A DNA stretch of 64,000 bases from Pristionchus mayeri (GCA_036245805.1 BTRK01000003.1:10788001-10852000); one strand, 5' to 3'. Positions 1 to 10,843 are shown, counted from the stretch's first letter. Notes: generated by a model not told the origin, from the sequence alone. A program made the numbers and translations.

Positions 1-13
1 TTTTCAATCGCAG

Positions 14-717
14 GATTGGAGTGATGCAAGGACGGTCTACTACACGACTTACAACTATACCGTCTACAACTCGGGCAACGGTGGCAACTGGGACATGTTT
101 CAGAAGGATAAAGTGAAGATTATCAAGGTATGGAACCGCGACCGCGACGCGACCACAACGCAACGCGTTCCCTGATTCAGGCTCCCGCAGGGAAGAAGAT
201 TCGCGTGACGATCGACAAGCTCAACGCAGCTTGGGGAGATTATCACTGCTATGGCGGCTGTACCTACTGGGGATTGGAATTCGTGGACAATGAAGCTGCA
301 GATTTGAGCACCATGGGCAAACTGTGCGTTTAATAACGGCGGTATTTCTTCGTGATTTGCCAGAAAACGTGCATGTAATCGGAGCTGGTTTATGGAACAC
401 GGGAAAAGCAAGACTTATTTAAAACTATAAATCAGATGTTCATTGCAGCTTCTGTTGTAGAAAGGACGTAGGATACTCGTTCATCTCGAAAAGTAATGTT
501 ATCGGGTCAGTACTTACTTTTCACGTATGTTTTGTGTTCCTTCGAAACTGAATCATGTATTTAGCGACTTTTGTGTGGCTACAATTTGAGTCCAAAAATA
601 TGTGTAATATTCTAAAAAGTAAGCAACATTGGCTAACGAGGACATTCGCTCAGGTACAAAGCTTACGCCATGCCGGGACTGCCTTTCGACATCGCAGTTA
701 CGTATACAATGGCCTAA
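14..717 (+). pseudogene. 3' end of an astacin-like (NAS) gene: CUB domain, frameshifted
   Basis: Three exons are visible: 14-323, 449-505 and 654-717. They encode a CUB-type domain ending in TYTMA and a stop, and are clearly paralogous to the CUB exons at 21,362-22,095 (shared motifs NWDMFQKD, LIQAP.G.KIRVT, GLEFVDN, FCC, GYSFISKSNVIGYKAYA). In the family this domain follows the EGF module of secreted zinc metalloproteases. Exon 1 is 310 nt against 296 nt in the intact paralog, a net +14 located around 130-170 in a CGCGACC-rich stretch. It shifts the frame and exposes a TGA at about 174, while the downstream exons keep the right phases (2 and 2). I infer a recently broken copy. The rest of the gene lies left of the window, so an unseen compensating change or alternative splice cannot be excluded. 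Confidence 0.75.
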
Positions 718-1012
718 AACTTGTACCTTCACTCATGTGCCATTTTCTCGAGATAAATAATCGTAAGACTCCTTCAATGCCTTCAAGTACGATTTTTTTG
801 TCGTTTAAACTTGTTGTTTTGTAGTTATGATAACTGATTTATGAAAGGTCCGCAATGCTCAAACACTGTTTCCACGTCATTGTTGATAAACTGTTGCTAG
901 ACTGCACATCCCAGGAATAATTAACTGTTATGGTAATCCCATTTTACTCTATCCTAAACGCTAGAATGCTCGTTACTCGCTTATATTTCACAAATATCCA
1001 GGGTACTGTAAA
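718..1012. other. no gene seen
   Basis: AT-rich sequence directly 3' of the CUB gene fragment. No ORF with paralogs, splice-phase support or repeat structure was found. Confidence 0.5.
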
Positions 1013-1548
1013 CTAAGATCTTTCTTGTCTCTGTCAGTCGTCGTGAGCGGTCCCTCCCCATTTTTCTCCTATTGGGAGTCGACTTTTCCCTCCCTTTTCG
1101 TCCATCTACTGACATCAAGACCCAAGAATCCCTCCCCAGTCCCTGGCAAGACTTCGGAGGTATCAGCCACGGATCTCGAATATGGAAGGAGTCGTTTCAA
1201 GATGGACATGAAGGTATCCAAGGTGTCCTCTTTATAACTTCTAAGGAGGACTGGCCATCCGGGATACAAGATTCAAGAAGAATACGATCTCGGTAGCGAC
1301 TAGTCTAAGGGAAGAATGCAAGAGCCTAAAGAGGAGAGGCAATCCGACTTCATGCGAAACTTTCCGCATGCTCAAGAGCATGTGTCAAGTGACAACGAAC
1401 GATTCAAAAGAAGATGAATGAGTCCAAAGATCCAACGCCTTCCCACCCCCCCCCCCGTCGATGGCAGAAGGCGTCAGAGTCCTTCCCTTACCTTACACCC
1501 CCACATGCTTTGACATGTATAAAATCTATCTATCTATCTATCTATCTT
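1013..1548 (+). repeat. possible 3' fragment of a non-LTR element with (TCTA)n tail
   Basis: This stretch is richer in C and G than its surroundings, has several short broken ORFs, and ends in a (TCTA)n microsatellite at about 1,524-1,548. The RTE LINE in this window ends in a comparable way, with a (TTGA)n run. No reverse-transcriptase motif survives, so the assignment rests only on the tail and base composition. It could equally be an unrelated simple-repeat region. Confidence 0.25.
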
Positions 1549-1794
1549 ATCAATCATCCCATTATCGACCACTCTCCCATGGCGAATTCTAGCCAAACCT
1601 ACTCCTTTATTCATTGCTTGTACCATCTAAAGACAAATATACAACAATAGAGCAAGATATGTCCAGAGAGAAAAGCTCCGTCGTTTCCCCTGGAGTTTCT
1701 AATAGTACGAATGCACCTTTGACAGTGCAATAGTATTCTACTCGTCAGTTATCTGTACGATTTTCCAAGATGATGGAAAAGAAGAATATCGCCC

Positions 1795-4025
1795 TTAATG
1801 GCAAATCGTTGAACTTTTTAAATTTTCGAAAAAACAACAGGATTTCGGTGTTTCCAACGTTGGAACTCCCGGGAAAGAGATTAAAAGACCTGAAATAAAT
1901 ATCCTTGGAGTATAATTGCATTGAGAATGATTCTGAAATAAAAAAAAGAAAGTATTCAACCGTATGGGGAATAGCAACAAATTATTACATTTTCCATATT
2001 CATGTATTGGGGTGTCCGGAAAGTTCGTATAATGCTTCGGAAAAAATTCAGTTCGCGATCAAATGCAGTGATTGCGCAATCTGTTTGTCAACAATGTATT
2101 GCATCATTCAGACGTTGAGTAGTGAGAGGATTTAATCACTCTCCTAGTTGCTACATTGATTCTTGTGATGGACTCCCATCTCTACCTCCGAGCAGTTTTA
2201 CTTCATTACTACCGTCTTGGCCGATCCGTGAAGGAGGCCCACTCTGCCCTGGCCCAGTCGGAAGGAGCTGACGCCCCCTCCATACCCTTCTGCTATAAGT
2301 GGTTCTCCCGCTTCAAGAATGGGGAGTTTGGTCTCGATGATCAACCCCGCTCTGGACGCCCTCCCTCCCTCGATCAGCCTCTCGTTCTCCGCACACTGAA
2401 GCACAAGCCCATGGCCAGTGTGCGTGAGTTGAAGAAGGATACTGGTACTCCCAGATCAACGGTGTCCGATATCCTCCATCGATCTGGGAAGAAGCCGAAA
2501 CTCCCACAAGTGGTTCCCCATGACCTCTCCCCCGAACAGCTGAAAAATCGTGTTCAAGTCTGTCGGGAATTACTCCATCGTAAATCCAATCTTCGATGGG
2601 TCAATTCCATCATCGCTACAGATGAGAAGTGGATCACGTACGATAACCCTGTGAGGAGACTGCAATGGGTGGATGCAGATGAGAAGCCCACGCCCGTCCC
2701 GAAGAAGGAAGAGCACGGAAAGAAGGAACTCTTCTGCTTCTTCTTCTCAGTGCTCGGTCCCATCTACTGGGAGATCCTCGCCCCTGGCACCAGCCTCAAT
2801 GCCGACCTCTTCTCTGAGCAACTGGAAGATGTCACGATCAGAGTCCCTCCCAGACTCCTGAACCAGGGCAAAATTCTTCTTCTGATGGAAAATGCTCGCC
2901 CACATCGAGCGAAGATGACCCAGAAGAAAATGGACGAGCTGAAGATCGAGAGGATTCCCCATCCACCGTATTCCCCGGATCTCTCCCCATGCGACTACCA
3001 CTGCTTCCGCTCTCTCTCTGACTTCTGCAAAGGAAAGAAGTTCAAGAATCGAGATGAAGTTGTGAGAGCTTTCGTGAACTGGGCGGTCTCGAAGAAACCC
3101 GCATTCTGGAAGAGAGGAATCGAGACCCTGCCCAATCGCTGGAGGGAGGTAGTGAGAAAGAAGGGGGCATACATTGGTCACTGAGAATTGTAAAGCATTG
3201 AATAAAAAATAAAAACAAAAAATTATACGAACTTTCCGGACACCCCAATAATTTGATTTATACACAACCAAAGTACTAGTACACCCTATTCCAACGTTCC
3301 TCCAGTGTTCGAACAACAAGGCGTAATTTGCTCTTTTCAAAGCTACGTAAGTGGGAAGGGTATATTTTTAGCTGTGCTTGCTCACTTTAGCCCAGCTACA
3401 GCTATATTTATGGAGTGGAGTGGGCGGCAAAATGAATTAAATGGGCGAGAATACAAAGAAAACGAGAGAAAGTGGGAAAACAAACCTCATAGATGTGGTT
3501 GCGCATGCAGGCCTCGAATGCAAAGCAGTTTGCGCATCCTACAAATATTGTATGTTGTAATACACTCAGTAAATTCGATGTTATCTTCGCCCGAGGAAAC
3601 TCTCAGCACAGTGACGGTATACACCGAAAGTCATTTAGCATTATATCAATCTCTTAGGAAAGGTATGTTTCACCAATATCGTAAATTCTGCTGATTGCTT
3701 CTAGTAGTCAATCCCTCACAAGCGTATCACGCATACAAACACAAAACAACTATCAAGATAGGTCTCGTCGTTTTTCAATTCGATTTCCGAACATAGAATA
3801 GGGACGGCTTCGTAAGAAATTGAAACACGAAGGCGAGCGCAAAATGTTCGGTACAAATTACCTTCTCTGCACTGGATGTCGGGCGAGTTGGTGCGCAGAT
3901 GCTGCAAAGATGATGGTTTTGATATATTTTCCTTGTACTCTCAAAAAACTCACCACTCTGGCTTCCAACGATACAACGAGGACGAGCGCGATGAGACTAA
4001 CCGCTATCAGGACTGGAGACTTCAT
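1795..4025 (-). CDS. small secreted Cys-containing protein, four exons, spans mariner 1
   Basis: Predicted exons on the minus strand are 3954-4025, 3862-3901, 3486-3538 and 1795-1932, with matching phases (0, 1, 0). The start gives a classical signal peptide (MKSPVLIAVSLIALVLVVS...). The mature part has cysteines in the pattern QCREGCANC, FEACM, SQCNY, SCC and IC. Total length is about 100 residues, which is usual for nematode secreted peptides. I do not recognise the family. Intron 3 is about 1.55 kb because mariner 1 (2,007-3,248) sits in it. Exons 1-3 are duplicated in the right arm at 45,281-45,820, but exon 4 exists only here because the palindrome boundary falls inside the mariner. Exons 1-3 are well supported by signal peptide and phase; exon 4 rests on one TATTTCAG acceptor and a short ORF and is less certain. 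Confidence 0.55.
2007..3248 (+). mobile_element. mariner transposon, copy 1
   Basis: A 1,242-bp element bounded by perfect 27-bp terminal inverted repeats beginning ttggggtgtccggaaagttc (2007-2033 and 3222-3248) and flanked by TA (2005-2006 and 3249-3250), the target duplication of Tc1/mariner elements. It contains one transposase gene in the same orientation. It lies in an intron of the minus-strand secreted gene. The left palindrome boundary lies inside it, between 2,604 and 2,695, as shown by comparison with copies 2 and 3. Confidence 0.95.
2168..3184 (+). CDS. mariner transposase, full frame but catalytic Asp replaced by Glu
   Basis: Cut-and-paste transposase of the mariner family, 338 residues from the ATG at 2168, close to the usual 330-350. 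The N-terminal helix-turn-helix half ends at the linker QPRSGRP. The catalytic half shows TDEKWITY (Asp at about residue 152), WVDADEKPTP, YSPDLSPCDYH (Asp at about 276) and a normal mariner C-terminus. Spacing between the second and third acidic residues is 34, the DD34D signature. The second residue, however, is Glu (MENARPH) at about residue 241 where mariners and copy 3 have Asp (MDNARPH). Copies 2 and 3 lack one base near this gene's 2261-2264, so this is the only copy with an open frame. I infer that it is probably catalytically dead although its ORF is intact. Confidence 0.9.
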   Translation: MDSHLYLRAVLLHYYRLGRSVKEAHSALAQSEGADAPSIPFCYKWFSRFKNGEFGLDDQPRSGRPPSLDQPLVLRTLKHKPMASVRELKKDTGTPRSTVSDILHRSGKKPKLPQVVPHDLSPEQLKNRVQVCRELLHRKSNLRWVNSIIATDEKWITYDNPVRRLQWVDADEKPTPVPKKEEHGKKELFCFFFSVLGPIYWEILAPGTSLNADLFSEQLEDVTIRVPPRLLNQGKILLLMENARPHRAKMTQKKMDELKIERIPHPPYSPDLSPCDYHCFRSLSDFCKGKKFKNRDEVVRAFVNWAVSKKPAFWKRGIETLPNRWREVVRKKGAYIGH

Positions 4026-6741
4026 TGGGATCAGAAATTTTGAAATGATAGTTACATATGGATTTGATAATGATATCACTGGTCGAGGGAGCAGCTAGAT
4101 ATGAAAGAGCTGTGAAACACTCCTGGTATGACTCAGACTGAAATGCTCTTCTCACTTTACAGAGCCATTTTAGTTCTCAACAGAGGGGAAAACGCACAGA
4201 CTAACATTGGTCGGGACGAAATCGGAAGACAAATTTAGAAACATGGGGAGCATTTTGACGTCATCTCTGAATGTCACGAAAAGGTTGCGTCATTACAAGA
4301 GATTGCTTTGGAATTCTGGCTTGACTATTGTTCCTTCCACTTTCGAGTGGAGAAGTGCAGAGAGTGTTCATAGTGACATCAGCGTTTAGGAAAAGCAGAT
4401 GGTACAACAATTTTAAAACTTCTAAATAGTGCCACGAAATACAGCGCTCGACAGATTCCGAGTGTACCGTATTTTGAAAAAGTTTTCTTAGAAGTAGAAA
4501 TCGCGGAGTTCGAAAATGCCGCTCAATTTTTCGATGCATCTTTCAAACACAAGTGCTCTGAATTATGCGTCACTTGACTGTCAACGATGAGAAAGCATTG
4601 ATTATGAAGAGTCATAGCTAGTATGCCATTCATAGTCTGCAGTAAAGAATTGGCTATCTCTTATACTAAGCCAAATTTGTAGTCGCAACAATGTAGTTGA
4701 CTAATTGAAAAAAACAACTGCACAATTGTAAGAAAGGAGAGAGAGGGGGATCGTGATGAGGGGGGGAGGGGGGGGGGTTTGGCTAGACCAAAATTCGAAT
4801 TGGCTTTGAACTTATCTTCTTGCCATTGATCCCTAAGTAATTTACAAGCAAAAGTCTAGACCAACGAACTCAGACATCCACCCTTATAGCTAAAGCCATG
4901 AACATAGGGTTTGCTACATTGCAGTGAAACAACGGAATAATTGCAAGACAATAGGAAGAGAGTCACCAATCTTTTGAGCCGCCCTTGCAAGGACAGATGG
5001 TCTCAAAATGACGGTCTCAAAATGAGTTGGGCGTGCATCAAGAAACCGTCTCTTCGTTCTGCACGCTCCCTCGCCTTAGCTAGGGAAAAGAGTGACCGGA
5101 ATTAGGGAAATCATAGCGAAACCCTCTCCAATGACGAGGAAGGAGGAGTCTGAACAATGGTCTGACGCTCTTCATTAGCCCACTCTATCCTAGGTTAGAG
5201 AACGCGAGAGAGCAGGGAAATTGGAGAGAGTCAGACAAGCACAAAATGACGAAAGAGGAGAAAGAGATGAAGAGCCATCTTCCTCCTCTTGAGCCTACCC
5301 AGATTAGGCGATGAAAAATGAGTGGGAATACTGAAGGACATGGAGCATTGATGCATTTCCCCTCTAGTGGACTCTCGAAAATGAGGGTGGGAAGGGACAA
5401 TATCAGCCAATAATTTAACAAAATACGACTATTTTTAGAGTTCTACAGTTGTATTTATATTCAAAATCAGCAGTAAACATATGCTACACGACCAATGCTT
5501 ACACAACTTCGACGCGGAGCACACCGACGAGAAATACGCGCAATTAATTCGAAATGTTTCTAATTACGCTCTAATATCGCCTTTAGAAGCCTCATTTTCT
5601 CCAATGAGAAGAAAACACAATACACATCTGAAGTGACAATGCTCTTAGTTAGACCAGAAAATGGCGAGACCAATGGGAAAAATGAGCAAGAAATACTAGG
5701 ACTATCAGAATGAGCAATAACAACATTCCCGAACTGCCCCAGGGTATATTTCGTCTGGGAAAGTGCGAAAATGTGGGAAAGAACAGCGAAATAGCAATTT
5801 CAGATCGTTTACTACCAGAACGCGATTCCCAAACGCTTTTGTACGTAGCAAATATAGCCCCGGGGCATATTTCAGTCTGGAAAAGGTACATGCCCCCGGG
5901 GCCGATTAAGTTCCAGCGCGAGGGAAAGGGCGAGCAAAAGAGCAATTGAAGCGCAGCGCTTTTCGATACTTTGCTCTTTCGCGAGACCAAAGAAGGCTTC
6001 TCACAAATTGACTCTCTTCATTCTGCATGCTCTCTCCCCTGTCTGAGCGGTGTTAGAGGGCGCATAATGGAGAGAGTAATGCCAAACTATCTCTTCCCAC
6101 GATGAATTTGACTCAGTGTGATGAAATCTCGCCCATTAGTCAACGAGAAGGGATGAGGGCGCGACACATTTCCCTATTCGAAATTGCGCTTGACAGATGC
6201 TCTGCGAGATAGCAAAGGGCGCTTCCTCGTTCTTTGTTTAGCTACTGCATAATTAATGAGTTGGAGAGCAAAGGCTCGACGGAAAGGAACAAAAGAGCAA
6301 AAGGATCGTGCCAAGGAACGCTTTAGGGATTAGAACTACGAATTGTGTAGCACTGGAGCATCTCAATTCGTAAAAAAAAACTGAATAATAATGGAATAAT
6401 CGGGATGGTAATGAATATTAATGTGTAGTAGCGCTTCCCCTGTAATATCTGGCCCCCTTCTTCTACGCTAGATCGTGCCTTCATGTGCAAATTGAGCACA
6501 AAACGAGAATTAAACAAAGTTCGAGGTAATGCTTTGAACATACAAGGGGAATATTACCAGAAAGTGTTCGACGAAAGACTTCTCTTGGAAAAGGCTAATT
6601 GCAATGCCCAAGTTCGCTGCAGATCTCGTAATTGGTGGTGATATTTGTATGGACAATGAGTTAACATTTGATGATTGTTTACCGAAATGATTTATCATGA
6701 GAGCATATATGCGGTCCTTGGGATGTAAATGCATGGGTTTA
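4026..6741. other. no gene supported; AG/CT-rich intergenic DNA
   Basis: The ORFs here are unremarkable and lack splice-phase support. The region holds many GAGAGA, GAGCAAA and CTCTC runs, a short CCCCGGGG-containing stretch near 5,855-5,905, and the G-run described separately. It is the 3' neighbour of the gene at 6,742-7,293 and lies upstream of the secreted gene that starts at 4,025. Confidence 0.5.
4757..4782 (+). other. G-run, possible G-quadruplex
   Basis: Two runs of 7 and 10 G separated by one A. The mirror tract in the right arm (about 44,526-44,548, as C on the plus strand) has runs of 11 and 7, so this homopolymer is one of the positions where the arms differ. Structure formation is inferred from composition only. 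Confidence 0.35.
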
Positions 6742-7293
6742 TCACTCCTGTTCGGTAACCACGCATGACTTGATAGGATAAGCATATAGCTTGTCACGAG
6801 TCTCCATATCCACCCATCCCTGCTTCGCGACGCACTGGAACTTACGGTATGAGGTTGAAGGGAAGAGGGGAGGACGAATGATCAAATCTGGAAAATAGTA
6901 CTTGATCTTAAAAGTTTGCACTCACGCATTAGTTAAAAAATGGAGATTTCAATATCCTGCTAGTATATAGCACAATTTCACCTTCTTTGCATATAATTTC
7001 GGCCAGGCATCCAGCGATAATGCTACCACTGCAAGAGTAGGTCACCACAGCACTGTTGACTTGAAGTTCCTCGCACTGAAAGAGCTCATATTTCTCACTG
7101 AATGTTCAGTTGAAATGGGAAAACTTGACGCCTGCTATGTCACTGAGAAAACGGATACATGGCGACAATATTGATAACTTTCCGAACCTCGGAGATAAAC
7201 TCAATGAACACTACTTCTTACAATGTTCTGATCGAACGGTGCTGCACTGACTGCTGCTGCAGCTGCTGCAAGGATGACCACGACCAGCATCAT
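6742..7293 (-). CDS. small secreted Cys-rich protein, three exons (left copy)
   Basis: Mirror of the right-arm gene at 42,008-42,559. Exons are 7222-7293, 6982-7093 and 6742-6887. The product of about 109 residues starts with an Ala-rich signal peptide (MMLVVVILAAAAAAVSA). The mature part carries seven cysteines in a spaced pattern: FQCEEL, YSCSG, AGC, IICKE, FQCVAKQGW and KSCVV. This recalls nematode secreted C6-type domains, but I cannot assign it firmly. A 3' splice site (TTTTCGCTGCAG) abuts the ATG, which suggests trans-splicing of a leader. The second acceptor must be read as CAGTGAG|AAATATG, because the upstream CAG would create an in-frame TGA. No difference from the right-arm copy was seen in the coding part. 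Confidence 0.65.
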
Positions 7294-7500
7294 CTGCAGC
7301 GAAAATTAGCAATCTTAACATGAAAATACGATGGTAGATCAATGTCGGACGGAATTAACGGGTGAACACTACTAGCATCTTAATAAGTCAAGCGAAAAGA
7401 CGGACAATGGATCAGACACGCTGGTGACAGACTAGACGCTGAGATGGTTTTGAATGAAAGGGGACTCGATGTCGGATACCTTCCTTCCTGATATATTTCG

Positions 7501-7509
7501 CTTATATAG
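7501..7509 (-). promoter_or_regulatory. TATA box
   Basis: The minus strand reads ctatataag, about 210 bp upstream of the ATG of the secreted gene at 6,742-7,293. The distance fits a TATA promoter followed by an outron that is removed by leader trans-splicing at the acceptor beside the ATG. Its mirror is at 41,792-41,800. Confidence 0.4.
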
Positions 7510-7861
7510 GCGCTATTCGCTATTGAATCCAGCTTGCCTTTCTGGAGAAGAATAGAACCAATCCGGAACCAAAGGCAATTAAGCAATTGATATGGCACAA
7601 TTCTCTGACTCTCTCGATATCGAGTGTTCTTTCGCTCACTTTGACTCTCTGACTCTTTCTCTATTTCACACACTCTCGCGCTCATTTTAGAATGTGAGAG
7701 AGTGTGTGGGTTGGAGATACCGATACCACTGCCGATGAAAGGGGAAGCAGTACGTATAGATTAAATTGGATTGATCCTCTAACTGCAAGTGCAAGTGAGC
7801 TGTTGTTTGGCTCTCTACAGATGCCACGGTATATTATTTTCTCTAGATAGTTGTTCCATCA

Positions 7862-8005
7862 ATGCAGCAAGGCGTAGGTTTGGCTAGACGACGCAAGGAT
7901 AGCGTGTTCGATGAAGACAGACTAAACCAGAAGATTTCAGAAGGGATAATCGGCAATATCAAAGTGATCGAAGCACCGAATCTCATAAATCACGTCGCCA
8001 CCTCT
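7862..8005 (+). other. possible orphan exon or gene fragment
   Basis: An open stretch with protein-like composition (LARRRKDSVFDEDRLNQK, then EGIIGNIKVIEAPNL) that ends at a possible donor (AAA|GTTTGT). No partner exons with matching phase were found and the family is not recognised. It is mirrored at 41,296-41,439. It may be chance. Confidence 0.2.
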
Positions 8006-8152
8006 ATTAAAGTTTGTCAAATATTTTTAGTCTTGATTCATTTCACGCAACCATTGTGAAATATTAATTATACTCTTAACATATATTTGTGAAACATAAC
8101 CGAGCCAAGGCGATAGGAGTGAGCTTAAAAAAGATATGTCTTATTAAATGTT

Positions 8153-9055
8153 GGCTCTGTGCGAATAACGTGGTACGTGCCGTTTATTTGTGGTACGTAC
8201 TACGTACCACATGGTACGTAACTTTTATTATGGTACGTACCGATCCCCCTGTGGTACGTAACTTTTTATGATGGTACGTAACTTGTATTGTTTAATCGGT
8301 CAAATATATGACCTATATGTGCTGTATTGGCCCAACCCTTTGTGGTAATGGATATAGAGTTAGCAGAAACAGCGGTATCCCCTAATATAAACTTTCATGG
8401 CGCCTGTGCCTATGACCATCCTTCGCAGTTGCAGATCTTGGTCCTCGTCTTGTTCATCCGATCTTGGGGGATTTTTTTGAGTGGGATATCTCGGTGTTGG
8501 TTGCACGGGCCTTCTCGTGGTGGTCGTAGTCTGTCTTCTAGTCGTCTTGGTAGTTGCCTACTGATTGTAGTAGCTAAGGAAGATGAAACTGGTTTCACAG
8601 TACTGTGAGGTACCGTCGACAGATTGAAGAAAAAAATGCGATTGAAGAATAACACATATATGATGAAAAAACCATCTTTGACTGTTTGGATAGCCCGAAG
8701 ACGCTCATGCCGACGGGATTCTCCCAATGCGAGAAGAAGCAGGACTACGGCGTAGAAGTGCATCACTTTCAGGGTACCTAGTCAGAGGACAGGTGCTCCA
8801 GTGAAAGAGAAGTGGGAGGAGCAGAGGAGAAGGAATGAAGGGCGGGGACAAGGCGGAAGCTTGGATTCGCCTAGAGGAGGGAACAATTATGTAATTATGC
8901 GCATATTGAGCATATTTGGTCAGCTTTGCAAAAAAAGTTACGTACCATAATAAAAAGTTACGTACCATGATAAATGATACGTACCACATGGTACGTAATA
9001 CATACCACGTTAGTCGCATAGGACAAAACACGTACCACGTTATTCGCACAGAGCC
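8153..9055. mobile_element. TACGTACC-rich inverted-repeat element (left copy)
   Basis: The outer ends are inverted copies of ggctctgtgcgaataacgtg. Inside each end lie four to seven spaced copies of GGTACGTA / TACGTACC, often followed by ACTTTTTATTATGG or its complement, making inverted terminal regions of about 130 bp. A 9-bp string ttaaatgtt occurs directly outside the left end (8144-8152) and 7 bp outside the right end (9063-9071), a candidate target duplication. The interior carries a small Thr-rich ORF on the minus strand. No transposase is seen, so it would be non-autonomous. Mirror copy at 40,246-41,148. Confidence 0.6.
8360..8764 (-). pseudogene. left copy of a small secreted Thr/Pro-rich gene, with TAG
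   Basis: Mirror of the right-arm ORF at 40,538-40,941. Exon 1 encodes a signal-peptide-like start (MHFYAVVLLLLALGESRR). Exon 2 is a Thr/Arg/Pro-rich low-complexity tail ending in acidic and basic residues. In this arm the codon that is TTG on the right (40,741-40,743) is TAG (8,558-8,560), which would end exon 2 after about 14 codons. Two further SNPs sit at the predicted splice sites. The exon phases do not join cleanly in either arm, so the gene model itself is weak. Confidence 0.35.
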
Positions 9056-9421
9056 GAAATGTTTAAATGTTAGGGTCATTCCAGCGTTTATGATAAAGTC
9101 GAAAGGGCTAACGAGGAGAATTATTCTTTCGTTGGAAAGTTCGGAGTCGGTTTACAAAAACGCTCCTTTTTGAGATTATGAATCCTGTGATAAAATAGGA
9201 CGATGCGACTGAGAGTGCCCAATTGACAAACTTGATTAAAACACGCTATACTGAACTCTACTGAACATACATTATGCTTCACAATTGTAATATCAGGCGA
9301 GATCATGATTGCAGGTGATTCGTTCTACACTTTTGGGTGCTATTAAAATAATATATAAAAACATTACTCGTTCATAATTAACTTATGAATTGGTCAAATA
9401 ACACCGATACAGAATTATGTG

Positions 9422-10517
9422 CAGGGTGTGGAGAAAGTACTTTGACATGGATTTAACCATGTATCTTCCTTCAATGGCATCGACTTTTTTTGAAACAGTG
9501 CACATTATTTATCAGAGACAGTAGGAAGATAACAACATGATATTAATCGATTTGACCTCCATTGGCCTTGACGACAGCCTTGAGACGAGAAGGGACTGAG
9601 TCGATGACGGATCGCAGGTAGTGGGTATCGATTTTCTCCCATGCATTCTGGAGGGACTTCTTGAGGGATTTCTTGAGGCTATCCAAACTCTGGTGGCGAA
9701 CAGAGCAAGCATTCTTCTCCAGTACCGACCACACACTGAAGTCAAGGGGAGAGAGATCCGGACTGTTCGAGGGCCATTCCTCGGATGGAATGAAGTCGAG
9801 CAAACCCAAACCATCACCGATTGCGGGTGGGAAACACGTGAGACAGTTCTTCCTCGGGCATTGGCTTGCTGACTTGACTTGGCAATGATCCTCGTGTTCT
9901 GGCTGTTGAAAAACTGCTACACCGTGAACACCTTCTCATCCGAGTAGAGAGTCGTGAGATGTTCGCCATGTGCGATCCTCCCTAGGAGCTTCTTGCATCT
10001 CTTGAGCCTCTTCTCCTTGTGAATGCCGGTCAGACCATGGCTCTTACGCATCTTGTAAGGGTGGGACGTGAGACCAGAGTGAACTATCTTGCGCACCGAA
10101 TACTCGTCGATTCCGAGATCACGCGCCATCTTTCTCATAGATCGGATGGGATCACGTGCAACTCGCATCTGCACGATTTTCTTGTTCTTCCGAGTGACAG
10201 CAGTGTGAGGTCTGCCCACTCTAGTACGGTCCTTAGTCGTGCCCAGCACCTTGAAGCGGCAGATGGTATTGTGAACGGTCTGACGGGAAACTCGGCGTTT
10301 CTTCGAAATTCCTTCGGGGGCTCGCCGAGGGTCCAAAGGTCAATAATGGATTTCCGGTACTGGTGGGGTCGAGTCATTACTAGGAGATACTATTTGAAGT
10401 GCGCATTGAACACCTCGAGTGGTATACTAAAACGTGTTATAACATGCATTAACAGGTTGGTAGGACTGATGAAATATTCGAGTTCAAACTTTGTCTAAGT
10501 ACTTTCTCCGCACCCTG
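9422..10517 (-). mobile_element. defective maT-like (Tc1/mariner superfamily) transposon, left copy
   Basis: Terminal inverted repeats cagggtgyggagaaagtact bound about 1.1 kb, with TA next to the right end. The minus strand encodes two transposase pieces. An N-terminal part at 9,917-10,336 has an HTH region, VGRPHTA and the first catalytic motif LYSDEKVFTV. A C-terminal part at 9,543-9,809 contains PSNSPDLSPLDFSVWSVLE, the region of the third acidic residue in maT/DD37D transposases. Between them there is a TAG, and the frame then runs from VMVW directly into LLDFIPSEEW. The segment with the middle catalytic Asp is therefore deleted. Mirror copy at 38,784-39,879. Confidence 0.8.
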
Positions 10518-10843
10518 TAAAGCATTTATTATGGAAAGTTACGCGGCTGAACTGGTTATGGTGTCTATCTCAAAAGGCGCCATACATTAGAAGAGGAAAA
10601 CAACATCGCGGTCGAGTACCTTCCAATACAGATAGTGTGTTATGTGGTACGTGTTGTTATTGTTTTTTTAAAAAATAAGTAGACTGATTTTGAAATTAGT
10701 CGATCACTGATGATATATGTGTCAAGAATAATAGTGAGAATTCTGATCGCAGGCGTATCTGTACGTATCTAGCACACATTCCATTTATTCTGGTATAAAA
10801 AGATGTTTGGAAAGGCAGTACTGCATTCAGACCAGTGCAAACA

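Noticed and set aside
7380..7685. 101-residue ORF upstream of the small secreted gene
   Set aside because: It spans the TATA box and AG-rich promoter or outron sequence and has low-complexity composition.
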